A stretch of DNA of 64,000 nt, from NCBI GenBank assembly GCA_002794775.1, contig NBAY01000024.1:248001-312000 (forward strand), written 5' to 3'. Shown piece by piece: positions 9,720-22,116 of the stretch. Every line of letters begins with the position of its first letter. Position 1 is the first letter of the stretch. Origin of the DNA: Porodaedalea pini. Lineage: Eukaryota; Basidiomycota; Agaricomycetes; Hymenochaetales; Hymenochaetaceae. The position numbers and the translations under genes are program-made. Below the pieces are notes generated by a model. That model saw only the letters and a list, made by a program, of their open reading frames with translations, searched no databases and was not told the DNA's origin.

Positions 9720-10567
9720 ATGTCGAGCAAAGGGAGCGCCCCATCGTCGCCGTCGCCGTCGCTAGAGGCACCACAAGCTGACAAGAACGAGGAAAGAAGC
9801 AAGGAGAAAATCCAGTCCCCTGAGGCGACGTCCGACGCGTCGACATCACCAACGCCCGAGGAAGGCACCTCGAACGACGCACCGGAAGCTTCGTCCTCGA
9901 GCGGCTCAAATCCTGCTGAGGCCTCCACCGACGCTCAGCAAGCAGAAGTAGTCAAACAAGTAACAGCGAATGCGCATGTGCAGGGTGACTGGCAGGCAAT
10001 CTGGTCACCACAGCATGGCATGTACTACTTTTACAACATGCGCACTAAGGAAACGACGTGGACGAACCCGCTCTCGCCTCCCGGCCCTTCTGCTGGTGCA
10101 TCTGCTTCCACTTCTGGCTCGAAATCGACGCGATATAGTGCTGAGGAGGCTGCAGTAGCAGCGGGCATTGACCCTGCGCTTGCTTACCTTGACCCGACCC
10201 TCGCAGCTGGGCCCTCTACGCCCGCTGCGTTCGCATACGCCGCTAAGTTCAACGCTCGCACGGGAGCCTTTGCACGAGCAGATGCGCGCGATCCGGAGCA
10301 CGTGTCTGAATATGAAAGGATGAAGCGCATGAACAACTTCTACTTTGACATGGACGAATGGCAGAAGGATGTGGAAAAAAGGCAGGAGGAGGAGGAAGAG
10401 GAGACAGGGAAGAAGAGGAAGAAGCTTACGAAGAAGGACTTGGTACGCGCAGCTTGTCTTAACTTCATCGCAATTTCTTCTTTTCTTACAAGGATCTGCT
10501 ACAGGAATCTTTCAAGGAGCGTAAAAGACAGAAGAAATTGGCAAAGACAGCATGGCTCCGTACATAG
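9720..10567 (+). CDS. WW-domain protein
   Basis: Exons 9720-10442 and 10493-10567 encode 265 residues. Residues 1-85 are Ser/Pro/Glu/Ala-rich. A single WW domain follows at about 89-119 (W-x-A-I-W-S-P ... YYFYNMRTKETTWTNP), with both signature tryptophans and the aromatic pair that binds proline ligands. The C-terminal half has an alanine-rich helix, a DEWQKDVEKRQEEE acidic/basic segment and ends in KERKRQKKLAKTAWLRT. This layout is seen in conserved fungal WW proteins of nuclear or RNA-related type, but no specific function is known to me. The intron removal is supported by restored reading frame and a conserved-looking basic C-terminus. Shares a 206-bp divergent promoter region with the stress-protein gene. 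Confidence 0.8.
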
Positions 10568-10625
10568 GCTGCCTGTATCTTCGTTCGTTATATACATAAC
10601 TCTACATTTACCTTCCTTATGACAT

Positions 10626-11272
10626 TCACAGACTCGCTTTCTCGACTTTCACCTCGCCCTGCAAAACTTCTAGGAAGAACTTCAGCGCCTCTTCAGCAAA
10701 TTTCACCATGTTGACGTCTCGCTCCGAAAGACCCGTCTCGACTTCTCGTGTTATTTCTCCATCCTCCGAGACGATGGCCAGTGCAACGTATCCTCTACGA
10801 AGCAAGTTAGTCAAAGCAAACCGGTCGTCTTTGGGGCAGCTTACGGGGTACGGTTCCTCGTCGGACCTCCGGTTGGACCCGCTGTCCCAGACTCTCCTAT
10901 AACGTATGTCGCCTCTAGCTTCTCCTGTACGCTTCTCGCCAGACCTGCCACAATCGCTGGCGTCGGTCCTCTACAAGCCCAATCCATCGATACGCGAATT
11001 AGATCACGCAATGCATATACTACTCACATGTATCCCTTCACGCTCTCTTCCGTCCATCCGCCATACGCGATCCGCGACGGGAGCGTGTACAGCGTGAGCC
11101 CGCCGCGGTAGTACGCGCTGGCTCCCGGGACAGACAGGAGCGCGGCAGATATGAGTCCACCTGCGGCGGTCTCTGCGACGGCGACGGTCTGTTTGCGCTC
11201 CGTTAGGAGTGAGGCGATGGGTGTGAGGAGCGGCCGTAGAGGGGCAGGCGGGAAGATCGATGCTGTACTCAT
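10626..11272 (-). CDS. CinA C-terminal-domain protein (NMN amidase-like)
   Basis: Exons 11028-11272, 10845-10970 and 10626-10794 encode 179 residues covering one CinA C-terminal domain. Marker motifs are AVAETAAGGL near residue 31, LLSVPGASAYYRGGLTLY near 45, and GESGTAGPTGGP before the last exon. In bacteria this domain deamidates nicotinamide mononucleotide to nicotinic acid mononucleotide in pyridine-nucleotide salvage. The usual E-S-x-T-G-G here reads E-T-A-A-G-G, so activity is not certain. No MoCF-like domain is attached, as in other fungal stand-alone members. No targeting signal is obvious. The 3' ends of this gene and the WW gene lie only 58 bp apart, facing each other. Confidence 0.85.
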
Positions 11273-12272
11273 GTTGTACAAGTAGACGCGGTATGAAAAC
11301 AAGTGCTGAGGTGAGCTCGTACTCTGTGTGTATTGATAAGCCTTCGTTGTGACGTTATCTTCGTCAGCAGTATCGCTCTTTCGGGCATTCTTGACTATTT
11401 CCAAGTCGAACTGTCTGTTGTTGCTCAGCGCGTGGAGCGGCAGTCACAATGATTGAAATGGAAGAATATTATGAGGCTGTCCATCCTATACCTTGTCCTT
11501 CACCGGAAGTCAGGCGATGGCGGCGGGAAGCAGCCCTAGGAGAGGAGGGGCGATGATAAGGATTCATGGATGCGATTGATGCGATGAAGGGGCAAGCACA
11601 AAAGTGAGCGTCTCATTTATCTGAGTGTATTGCTGTGCCCCAACGTTGATACTAATTTTGCCAACAGTCTCGCCAATTCTGACACCCCCCCCTTCCCTTT
11701 TTGTTGTTGAGTGAAGTTAAGGAAGTGCTGTGGGAGTTTTGCAGTGCTTTGAGCTATTCCGAGACGAGCAGTTGGCAGTCAAGAATATTGAGACAAAAGG
11801 ATATAACGAGGCTGTCCATTCTTCTTTAGATGCTCTGAACACGAGGTCTCGTGTTGATCCTAGGTTCGACTCGTGCTCCACTAACAAAAGCCTCGTCGTA
11901 CCATCTCCCTTTCCTTAGTTAGAGGTGAGCAGTTATGTTTCTTCTCTCTTCGCTGGATCTCACATAAATGAACAGGCATGGATGTATTCAGTATGTCACC
12001 AAACGGCTCTAGAAGAAAGTTTCGATTAAGCATTTTACTGCATCATGGTTCTTTGCGCATGCGTGCGTTTAATATACTGAGGTCTTCTTGCTGTGTATTA
12101 GGGTGGGCATGTGGTCCTGCCAGTGCTAGCGTCGCTGATTCAGCAATCACGTATGATTTGCTTCTAAGTCACCGCCTTGGCTAGGGACCTATATGTCTTG
12201 CTGCTGGTCTGAGGCAGGGCAGCTATTCCACCCATCCTCTCACCTACTGAGTTTCATCACTATCCTCGTGCA
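11273..12272. other. Intergenic, 1 kb, nothing recognised
   Basis: Contains the 5' flanks of the CinA-like gene (minus) and of the chimeric gene (plus). A C-rich run (gacacccccccc) occurs near 11690. No TATA box is convincing and no RNA gene or repeat pair is recognised. Confidence 0.4.
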
Positions 12273-15200
12273 ATGCCCTCCGCAAAGGATGTTTATCAGT
12301 CCGAGCTTCTGGAGCTAGGCCATGGTGTTCCTCTCTATGATCCCGACCCGGCGACCGAGTACGATAAAGTCAGAATATTCGACGTAGGTTACGTGGACTC
12401 CAGGTTTGGTCGGTTTCATAGGGTTTTCAATGCCGCTCTCCCGAAAGAGCATGAGATCAATCGCCAACACGGCACTCCCTCGGATTTTGTACAATTCCCG
12501 TCCAGCTCAGCCAGCCCATCCAGCCCGCCCGCGACGTTCCAAGGCTGCGCTCTCCCGGCGGGTGCCATGCACTCGTCCCACGTTCGAGTCATTGGGAGTG
12601 ATGCCGGTGTATTTGGGTAGATCTCCCACTTTTTTTGCTAGTGTCCTACATTCTGATTGAAAACACAGAGATTGCATTTCTGCTCACGCCAAAATCAGCT
12701 TCTCGGTATCAAACCACCAGGGAGCGGCACTTGTCATCAAGCACCCGGCATACCGGGAGGACGCCTACCGCGAGAAGGAACTAGCGAGTTATATGCTCAA
12801 GAACTATCGATCATGGCTGGCGTTCATTCAAGACGATCTGGGACGCTTAGTCGACCTTCGCGACATGGTCTTTGTCACTGGATGTGACCTCACTGCGGAC
12901 TGGGCGACAGCAACTTTCGTTGAGAAGGTCACGGAGTGTAACGTCGAATTTAAAGCAGGTAGCCCCTCCTTAGGTGCAGCGTCTGGCTCATTTTGGGGAA
13001 GATGGCAATCGTCGGTGAATGCACCACATCGTTGTGGACCTGGTCCGGTACGCCCACCAACTACGCCAACGACATCGCACGATGCAAGGCCCGGCCTTGA
13101 CAATGCAGACCCGGAGGAACCAATGTACAATCAATGCATATTCCTCAGAGCATTCCGAGTGTGTGAGCGAAAACTGCGTTCTCCGCGCATCATGAAAGCC
13201 GCCGCCGAGCCAAAGGAATTGGATATGGACCGAGACGTAGAATCAGCTCCAATGATCCTTTCAGCGGAGTGCGACTCTGATGATAACCTCAGTGAGGATG
13301 GTTACGAGACCGACAGCTACTTTGTGTCTCATCGACAGAAGGTGAATTCTGCTCTCACTCAGATGCCATATTTATGTTGAATTAATGCACAATGCGTATA
13401 AGACTGCTCATGATGCTATTATGGACTTCACACTACTGGTATATCTGAAAGTAATTTGATGCCATTTTTTTAAATTTAATATTTGCTTTTTTCTGACAGA
13501 ATTCAGATGCTGATGTTGCTATTGTGCACGATTCTGATGTGTGCAAGTTAGTACAGGTACGATTTCTGACATTGACTGCAAGATTCAAGATAATGACACA
13601 ACTTTAGCTAGTAGATGGTGATATGGACAAGCTCTCCGACCTGGAGGACGTAGTCATGAAACTGACAGATGCTACCGAGGTCAACGTAGTTCAGGGGAAG
13701 AAAGGTGTGAACGTAATCATTTCTTATTGAAAGGAAGTCCTGATTGCTCTGAAACCTTGCAGTGGTGAACCTCAAAGATGCTCTTCAGGTGAGTAAAGCT
13801 TACTACTTTGTTGATCAGTCTTCATTAGTATTGATTTGGTCGTGGTGTGATTTAGGATATACCAAGGACCAATTATAACTTACAGCAGGAGTCAGTCGAG
13901 GGCACGAGCGCAGTCAAAGTGGATGCCAATAGTGAGATGACCGCTTCTCCAAATTTAGATGCTGCGCAGAGACTGGTGGACGATAGCCCTGCTTGTCCAG
14001 CAATGGAGCAAAATGTCTTCAACTTGTCACCAATTCCCCGATCCACAGAAACTACACCTTCTGTGTTGGACGCATCATCTTCATCTTTCCCTTCTCAACA
14101 ATCATATTCTGACGTTGGCCCATCAACTGACTTTCAGCCTCTAATGGCCAGCATAAAAGAGTTCTACGAGACTGAACTTTTAGAGCTATGCCACTGTGTT
14201 CCTCTCTGCGATTCCGATCTGGCAAGCCAGCATGACAAAGGCAGTCCATTTGATGAGGTTTCTGACCCTGCTCTCACGAAAGAGCATGAAATCAGTCTTC
14301 AGCACGACACTGCCGCAGATTCCCTACTACTTCAGCAAACGACACCTGCGATATACCATGGCAACGTCTTCACTATAAGGAACATGTACTCTTCGCTTGT
14401 CCAGGTACTTGGGGGTGATGCAATTTCTTTAAGCATTTTCACCTCCTGGACAAAGGATGAACATCCGATATCAACCTTTCCCCCTGACAAACCGTTTTTT
14501 GGGTCCCTCCTCGACAAACTTGCAGCCATGTCAGGTCTGTATGACTCTTCCATCTCTGCCATTGATTCCCCTCTCTTCTTCATGCTGCACTGTACTCTCT
14601 CGGATCGCAACAAGCCTACGATGGCCATCAAGCAATTAAGATTACACTTTGACAAGGAGGACGTACACAGGGGAAAAGTAAGTAACTACGTATTTTCAGT
14701 GAGATGCTTGGATTCTAGCTGACTATTTTCAGTGTTTCACACGAGAGCAAAGCTTATGGTCAGCGCTACAGCATACCAGTGTCCTTCCATTTCTAGGCTA
14801 TTCTTTCTCCGATCACTCCAATCATTTTCCATTTGAGCAAAGCGAACGGATAGAGGACCTCATAGAGTCCATCGCACTGCATTGCTCTGCTTTGGTTCTT
14901 CGTACTGAAGGTCATCCCGATCATTCTACATCATTGAACAACCTTGCGAATTCTCTCTGTATTCGATTCAAGCAAGGCAGACAGACGGATGATTTGGGGG
15001 AATCCATCATGCTCCATTGCGCTGCTCTAGCTCTGCACCCAGAAGGTCGCCCCAATCGCTCTTCATCGTTAATCAACCTTGGGAGTTCGGTGTTCACTCA
15101 GTTGAAACAAGACGGCCGGACAGAGGATTTGGAGACGAGTACGCCTCATCCCGTTGCTCTAGCTCTGCATCCGGAAGGTCGCCGGAATCGCTCCTCATAT

Positions 15201-15518
15201 GCATCGTCAAAAAACCACAAACTCGAAAAACCCAGACACGAGACCGAAGCTTGCATTTGGCGGTATCCAGCGTTTGTCCTGTTATCCTTTCCCTTCCATG
15301 CGGCAGGGCCACTCCTGAATAAGGATGGTATAGTGAGGTATCTTCTAGATGACTATATCTCGTCGTACACGCCAACTCCCAAAGCCCTGATTAGTGGTCG
15401 ATCCGGTACAATGGGTCAGCTTAAACAACCGCAGCTCGTCATCGTTGGCCAGCACAAAGACAAGACAGAAAGATGCAAAGAAGGTGGTTCGAATAGCAAG
15501 AGGATTTTACCGGTATAA
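12273..15518 (+). CDS. Chimeric protein: N-module x2, kinase N-lobe piece, TPR-like repeats, CHAT fragment
   Basis: Exons 12273-12616, 12669-13341, 13403-13438, 13500-13556, 13608-13704, 13763-13788, 13856-14677 and 14733-15518 join without a stop into 946 codons. Residues 1-339 are the family N-module (GHGVPLYDPDP, FVTGCDLTADWATATFVEK, HRCGPGPVRPP). Residues 340-411 are the tiny conserved exons (SDADVAIVHDSDVCKLVQ). About 508-590 is a degenerate second N-module. About 655-715 resembles a kinase N-lobe (AIKQLRL, REQSLWSALQHTSVLPFLGY) without HRD or DFG. About 720-835 has three TPR-like repeats (SLNNLANSL). About 850-930 is a CHAT-protease piece (FPFHAAGP, YISSYTPTPKAL) lacking the catalytic His/Cys region. 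Function unknown. It may be a fusion gene in birth or decay; the intact frame favours a translated protein. Confidence 0.65.
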
Positions 15519-15694
15519 AGAGACATCTTCATTTCATACCAAATGTTCTTCCGGTGCTGATTCTCTCTTCATGCATCCAGGTTGTAGTCAGCCAGAGCTT
15601 GTCGCATCCTGACGTTCAGGATTGTGATTTCCGCAACAGTCGCGATACTCAACATCGGGAATTCAGCGGGCTAGTCCTTCAACCCTGCGCAAAT

Positions 15695-15884
15695 GGAGAC
15701 ACCAATGCCTTCATTCATAGCAGAGTGTGCAAAAGTATATTCTCGGGAGACCTGGAGTATTTTCCAGACAGTTTTCTTTATTGTCCGGAGACCTCCAATA
15801 AAGAAAACTGTCCGGAAAACACTCCGGGTCTCCTGAGAATATACTTTTGCACACTCTGCTATGAATGAAGGCATTGGTGTCTCC
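15695..15884. repeat. 190-bp near-perfect palindrome
   Basis: From GGAGACACCAATGCCTTCAT at 15695, about 90 bp are repeated in inverted form up to 15884, with a loop of roughly a dozen bases and only a few mismatches. Loss of the 3' CHAT exon of the preceding gene ends close to this palindrome. No coding potential; it is either a small foldback element or a hairpin formed by a local inverted duplication. Confidence 0.75.
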
Positions 15885-16344
15885 GTTTCGAGGACTTGTC
15901 AATGACAGATCTGACTATCCCAGCCAAAATTTACTTCAAATGTTTATGCATCGCGGTGATTAGTTTGCCAAATCCACATAGGACACTGTACTTTCCCGCC
16001 GACAAACTATTTCAACTTGCCACTTATCTGCCCATTTTACTATAATTATTACACTAATTATTGACTTCGTTTCGCCTTCTGTATCACTAATATAGACTAC
16101 CTAGCAATGTAGAGCTTTTGCTGGATGAATTGAAAATGGCCGTCGGATATTTTACGACCAAACAGCTCAAATAGCATAGGACGGTTCCACATGCTTGGTG
16201 GTGTTACTTGAACGAAAACGATGACGATTCTTGCACGCAGACATTTCATCCATGATGGTGTCCATTACAACCGCATTAGATTAGTTGCAAGAGCTTTCTA
16301 AAGACATGCAATTTTTGCTACTCTTCCGACTAAACATGTCCTCT
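15885..16344. other. Intergenic, nothing recognised
   Basis: About 460 AT-leaning bases downstream of the palindrome and 3' to the convergent ATP synthase gamma gene. Presumably holds that gene's 3' UTR. No repeat or frame of note. Confidence 0.4.
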
Positions 16345-17549
16345 CTACAAAGCACTCGCACCTGAAGATAAGACGTCAATAAAAATGATAGATGTCTCTT
16401 TCGCAGCGGGGCACGCACCAGTGATAATATCGACAAGCTCGTTCGTGATGGCGGCCTGGCGACCACGGTTATATTGGAGCGTCAAGCTGTTGATCATGTC
16501 GCCGGCGTTCTTCGATGCATTGTCCATAGCATTTCGACTACGAGGACATACGTCAATGTGTTAGTGAATGAGAGAATAGAACAGTTGCATACCGCGAGCT
16601 AATCTCGCACGCGTGGCTCTCGACGAGTGCGGAGAAAATAGCGTTTGCAAGCGCGAATTCAGCGAGATCCTTGGTGACATCGTCTTCCATCTCGTACGCC
16701 TTAAAGCCAGCTAACAAGGATTTATCAGTCAGAATGATAGGATTTTTACTACAGCTATAGCTCACGAGCTTCCTTGAGGCCCTCCTCGCCCGCGACAGTA
16801 ACCGACGCCGCTTCGTACGAGATCGCAGAGACGAACTTGTTGTACACAATGTGGACCTCGTTATACTTGACGCCAGACGTGGTGATAAGGTCCGCGACGC
16901 CGGCAGCGTCTGCAAAGGTCGGGACGTCGCGTCCGATCTGGTTGAACGTGAGGACAAGATTGTTGCCTAGCACACGTGAGAGCTGCGCTTTGGACTTGTC
17001 ACCGATGATCATAATGGGCGTTTCCGGATCAGTCTCGCCCTCCTTGAATGCGCGTCGCGTCGCTTTCGACACGGAAGAGTGGATACCGCCGCAGAGGCCC
17101 TTGTCGGAAGAGATGACGACGTACAGTTTGCGCTTCGCGACCTCTTCTGAAGGGGCATTCTGGAAAATTTCTGCACATGATGATTTGTATTAGGATATAA
17201 ATTTGGGTAGAGCTAAATGGCGGGAATAAAGTGCGCACCGGCGTTGGCGGCGCCATACTGTTTGCCGGACTGCATCGCGCGCTGCGCCTTCGCAAGCTTC
17301 GTCGATGCAATCATTTTCATCGACTAGAGTGCACGTTGTTAAAACACGTTAGTTATCAGATAATACAGACAACTGTCAGCGTCAATGGTTCATAGAACGC
17401 ACCTTGGTGATTTTCTCGATGTTGCGAACCGACTTGAGGCGGAGCTCCAGCTCACGGAGCGTCGCCATGTTGCGCGCGCCAGCGGGCGCAGCGAGAGGGG
17501 ACTGCTGGGTGGCCGCACGGCCGAGAGCGAGCGAGCGCCGTGCCAACAT
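16345..17549 (-). CDS. ATP3: Mitochondrial F1-ATP synthase gamma subunit
   Basis: Six exons (17403-17549, 17239-17323, 16766-17170, 16593-16710, 16419-16537, 16345-16361) encode 296 residues; the last exon is only 17 nt. The protein is the central rotor stalk of the F1-ATPase. Residues 1-28 ([16 protein letters not shown]...) are an Arg/Ala-rich mitochondrial presequence. The conserved N-terminal helix follows ([20 protein letters not shown]) and the C-terminal helix carries [15 protein letters not shown] and [20 protein letters not shown], both diagnostic. Length matches the family. Its start is 250 bp from the divergent eIF2 beta start. Confidence 0.97.
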
Positions 17550-17799
17550 CGTGGATGTAAAGGAGGAGGTCGGCGTGGGTAGAACTAAAAGACAGCGTCG
17601 ACGTCGACAAGAGTGCAGCTGAGAGCGTCGGCGCTAGCCGGGGTTTTTGGCACGTTGCCTTATTTAGCTTGCACATTGGTTTATGTAATACACTTGCCTT
17701 TCGAGGACGTGAGTCACTCACTCAGGTGTATCGTCGTGCTTGTCGTCGACTTCGGACTACGATCTCCTCGATCCTCTCATCACTCAACTAACGACGGCC

Positions 17800-19133
17800 A
17801 TGGCATCTGAAGAGCCTCTGTTCGATCCTTCGCTGAAGAAGAAGAAAAAGAAAAAGACCGTCGCGTTCTCGGAGGACCCGCTTGGTGCTGATGCGGACCC
17901 TACAACACCTGCGCCGCCGCTTGAGGATGACAATGCGCCCGCGACCGTACACGAGCAGATGAAGCAGAGTGCACTCGAGAACGGAGAAGACGTAGGGAAG
18001 GAGAATGGCGATGAGGACTTTAAGGCGATGTTTGGGGATATTAAGAAGAAGAAAAAGAAGAAGGAAATCCCTCTGGATTTGGTGCATACAGCGTCCCGCT
18101 GAGTCTTTCGAGAAAAGAATTGCTGATCCAAATTTGCACGCACAGGGAGAAGAGGGCTCTGGAACTTCAACACCAGTAGAGGGGACAGCGACGCCCGATC
18201 TTGACTTCTCGGATCTCAAAAAGAAGAAAAAGAAGAAAGAGATACCACTCGACCTGGGCGAGGACTCGGGTACATCGACGCCTGTGGCGAAGGAGGGTGA
18301 GGATGGTGCCGCACCCGTTGAAGATCTTGACTTCAGCGACTTGAAGAAAAAGAAGAAGACAACAAAGAAGAAGGCTGCGTTTGACCTAGAGGCATTCGAG
18401 CGCGAGTTGGGTGACGCACAGGGCGAGGATCACGATGGCGCGCATCTCGAACATATTGACGAGGGCGAGCTTGGCGAAGATGTATTTGCATCGGGTGGCG
18501 GCGGAGGTGGAGGCGAAACGGATGCTGAACCATGGCTCGGGAGCGACAGAGATTACTTATACCCCGAAGTATGTTACACCCTTTTTTTACTTACAATACA
18601 AATGTCTCAATGATTTCTTTCAGCTTCTGCATCGCTTCTATAGCCTCCTGCACGCACAAAATCCGTCTCTGCTATCGTCGGCCGGCAAACGTTACACTAT
18701 CGCCCCGCCGTCCATTCACCGCGAGGGGAACAAAAAGTCTATTTTCGCAAATGTCACCGATATCTGCAAGCGAATGCACAGGCCTCCGGAACACGTCATC
18801 CAATTTATGTTCGCGGAAATGGGTACTACTGGGTCTGTGGACGGTGCAGGACGGCTAGTGATCAAGGGCCGCTTCCAGCAGAAGCAGGTAGAAAACGTCC
18901 TACGACGGTACATTGGTAAGTTCTCTCATACCATTACCAATGCGCAACGATACTGATGGCTGTCTTCAGTCGAATACGTGACATGCAAGACATGTAAGTC
19001 GCCAGACACGGTGCTAGCAAAGGAGAACCGTATCTTCTTCGTGTCGTGTGAATCATGCGGTTCGAGACGATCCGTTAACACGATCAAGAGCGGATTCCAA
19101 GCGCAAGTCGGACGCAGAAAGAAAACGGGTTAA
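17800..19133 (+). CDS. SUI3: Translation initiation factor eIF2 beta subunit
   Basis: Exons 17800-18081, 18146-18568, 18624-18915 and 18970-19133 encode 386 residues. This subunit of the eIF2 GTPase complex helps deliver initiator Met-tRNA and is the docking site for eIF5 and eIF2B epsilon. Three lysine blocks (seven-lysine runs at residue 13, near 84 and in exon 2, plus a K/T block) are those docking K-boxes; each is followed by a KKEIPLDL- or [12 protein letters not shown] phrase. The conserved core begins at [14 protein letters not shown], with [20 protein letters not shown]-x2-C ... C-x2-C zinc ribbon (TCKTCK, SCESCGS) lies near the end. All expected features are intact. Confidence 0.97.
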
Positions 19134-19349
19134 GCAGAGTAGCAGAGCATATCAACGGCAATGTCTGTATCATCCTATACGCGCACGCTGTTGTATCTTT
19201 CGCTGTGGCTTCTGTTCTGCTCTGTTACTTAGCCGTGCGTATGTAAGAATTGCCGAATATGGTACGCGTGTTTCATTATATTAGACACGGGTTTGAGCCC
19301 CCTTCTCTTTCACCGACTACCTCCGTCTTCCCGTTGTTCGCTGTGAAAA

Positions 19350-22116
19350 ATGCGCGTCCGCACACTCGAAATTCGATGGCACGACAACAAGCCGATCAAC
19401 TCGTGTGACTTTCAGCCCGCCCCGTCGAAGAAAGCGCGTCCCGCGAATGAGAAGGACTTCACCGCCCAGGCATACCGTCTCGCGACAGCCGGCGAGGACA
19501 ACAATATTCGGGTACGTGCAGCGCGACGGACGCGACGATAATGCAGGAAACTGACGCGCTATGGTGTTCAATAGGTGTGGATGGTTTATCCGAATATCCT
19601 CCCGCCGAGCGTGGCTGGGAGCGCGTCTGCGTCAGGATCGTCAACTCAACCTGCGCCCCACCCCCCGCGCGTCGAATACCTCTCAACGCTCGCAAAGCAT
19701 CAAGCCCCAGTGAACGTCGTCAGGTTTAGTCCGAATGGTGAGTTTCGGACGCGTTCTGGCGTGAGATGCGAACTGACTTGGTACATAGGAGAGCTGATTG
19801 CATCTGCTGGTGACGGTATGTGTACAGAGCTGCGACCAAGCATGGCATTTCGGGCCGCGTTTCAGCGCGAGACGTGGCGTATCTCATTAATGGGGAGTGC
19901 GTTAGTGTCTAATATGCCGAAGTCGCGTTATATCCGTTCAAGACGGTTAACGCTTCGCGATATGGCCAATCCTCTTTACTACGCCCGAAATGTCATGCTT
20001 GATCCTGAATTATTTACATAAGTTTCATCTCAGTCCTGACTATTCTATCCAGACGGTATGATAATAATTTGGTCGCCTTCCAGCACAGCACCGAACGTTG
20101 CGTATGGTTCTGAACCTGATGAGCATTCATACGAAAAGGAGTTCTGGAAAGCGCGTACGCCGTTCCGTTGCACGACAATGCAGGTATATGATCTCGCCTG
20201 GAGTCCAACCGGCGAATACGTTATCGCGGGAAGTACGGATAACACGGCACGGATCTTCAGTTCCACAGATGGCAAGTGCATGCGCGAGATCGCAGAGCAC
20301 AGTCATTTCGTACAGGGCGTGGCTTGGGATCCGCTCAACGAGTACATTGCGACGCAGAGCAGTGATCGTGCTGTGCACGTATATAGTATCACCGCGAAAC
20401 ACGGCTCCGGTACTTTCGACGCGCACGCTGTGGGACGCAATACGAGGATGAATGTTAGGAATAGCCGGACGCCCAGCGTCGGAGTCGGTCGCAAGCGCCC
20501 ACGTGCGGTACGAAAGGAATCGGCTGCGAGTGATGCAGAGTCTACGATTGCATCGGACAGAGATGAGATATACCCCCCGCCGCCTCCCGTCAGTATGCCG
20601 TTAACACCTGCACCGTCAATCGCAAGCACACCATCTGCATCCGGCCCGGTCTTCCTCCCGCCTCCAGCCGAACGCACAATGTCGCGACGTTCATCCTTCA
20701 GCTCGGTCGCTCCTGGGTCACCTGCCCCATCGCATTATAGCAACAGTCAGATGGCTCGTTCACCTTCGCCGATGCCACCGCTGCCAGCGATCCGTGCACC
20801 GCCAAGCCCACAACTGGTCGCTCAATCACGTCTATATGGTGACGAGAGCTTCACGAACTTCTATCGGCGCCTCACATTCAGCCCCGATGGCGCACTTTTG
20901 CTTACGCCCTCCGGTCACTTCGAGGATCCGAGTAATATTTCGGCTTTCATGTCTGGCGAATCTTCACGTGGGAGACGCGGAAATCCAGCAGATAGCACAC
21001 CAACAGACCCGACATCGGCGTCCTCGGTGTTTATTTACTCGCGGGCAAACTTTGCGCGCCCACCAATCGCACAGCTGCCTGGGCACAAGAAAGCAAGCGT
21101 TGCAGTCAAGTTTTCACCCGTGCTTTATACGCTGCGACCGGGTGTTACGGGCGCTCAGGCGCCTCCAGAGCCACGAACTGTGAATTTTGCGGTCGAACGC
21201 GGGAGCGGTGATCAGGTCGACATTGATATGGTCGGGCCTCTACCGCTTTCAGCTTCGACCTCATCTTCGGGTGACTCGCAGACGCAGGCTCCGAAGCGCC
21301 CAGAGTCTCGTAGCCAGTCTCGTGTTACTGCGCCCTCACCGTCCCCGCAGACGCCGCATCCTTCACAGACACTTCCATCACCAGCGCTCTCTGCTGTGGA
21401 TGGCTTGCCACACACGCCTGCCCAAAGATCTTCGACACCTTCGACCGCGGGTGTAAGTTCTGGCGCGCAGACCGGTTCAGTCTTTGCGCTGCCGTACCGA
21501 ATGCTCTTTGCAGTTGCAACTATGGATACGATCACGATCCACGACACGCAGCAGGCGAGCCCGATTGCGTTGCTCACGAAGCTGCACTATGATGAGTTTA
21601 CGGACATGGCATGGTATGTTTTCTCCTGAAACCTCCCGTCGTATCTGTTAATAATATCAATCGAATAGGTCTCCCGATGGCCAATGTCTAATGTTGACCT
21701 CGCGTGACGGATACTGCACGATCGTAATCTTTGATCAGCCGCTTCCAGCATACCATATACAGCAGCACTCGTTGCAGCTGCAGTCCATTGCGCTCGCACA
21801 CCAACACTCGCACCACGCGCCAGGCCACTCGCACTCGCATTCTCAAGCGTCGGCGTCGACATCAGCGCATGTTACTCCCTCTCCGACGCCTGCGAAGCGT
21901 AATGCACCGTTGCCGACCTTGGACCGACCGGTGTCAGCCGCTGGTACAAGTGTTGCGCCGCCAGAGTCCGCAGGCTCTTCCTCAAGCACGGCAGCATCTG
22001 GATCTTCTGGAGCATCGGAATCGCAGAAGCAAGATGTTAGCGCTAGTGCAACCACGGAACCGCCCAAGAAAAAGCGTCGAGTCGCGCTCACTCGCGTTGG
22101 GGACGTTGACTCATAA
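19350..22116 (+). CDS. CAC2: Chromatin assembly factor 1 WD40 subunit (CAF-1 p60/Cac2)
   Basis: Exons 19350-19511, 19575-19737, 19789-19815, 20053-21613 and 21669-22116 encode 786 residues. The start MRVRTLEIRWHDNKPINSCDF is characteristic of CAF-1 subunit B. WD repeats follow (APVNVVRFSPNGELIASAGDDG, VYDLAWSPTGEYVIAGSTDNTARIF, VAWDPLNEYIATQSSDRAVHVY), then a long Ser/Pro-rich insert and the late repeats (FYRRLTFSPDGALLLTPSG, FTDMAWSPDGQCLMLTSRDGY). The C-terminus has a basic PKKKRRVAL motif, a likely nuclear signal. CAF-1 deposits H3-H4 behind replication forks. The third exon is only 27 nt and the next intron (237 nt) is unusually long for this genome. Confidence 0.93.

Noticed and set aside
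9034..9909. A 291-codon start for the stress protein, beginning at 9909 inside the WW gene
   Set aside because: It would overlap the divergent WW-domain coding exon by almost 200 bp. The start at 9513 precedes all conserved sequence and leaves a promoter gap.
11855..11885. tRNA-like B-box (ggttcgactc)
   Set aside because: No matching A-box at the right distance and no acceptor-stem pairing could be drawn.
15394..15612. Continuation of the CHAT domain in a shifted frame
   Set aside because: The shifted frame does not show the CHAT catalytic His or Cys blocks, so a simple frameshift does not restore the domain.
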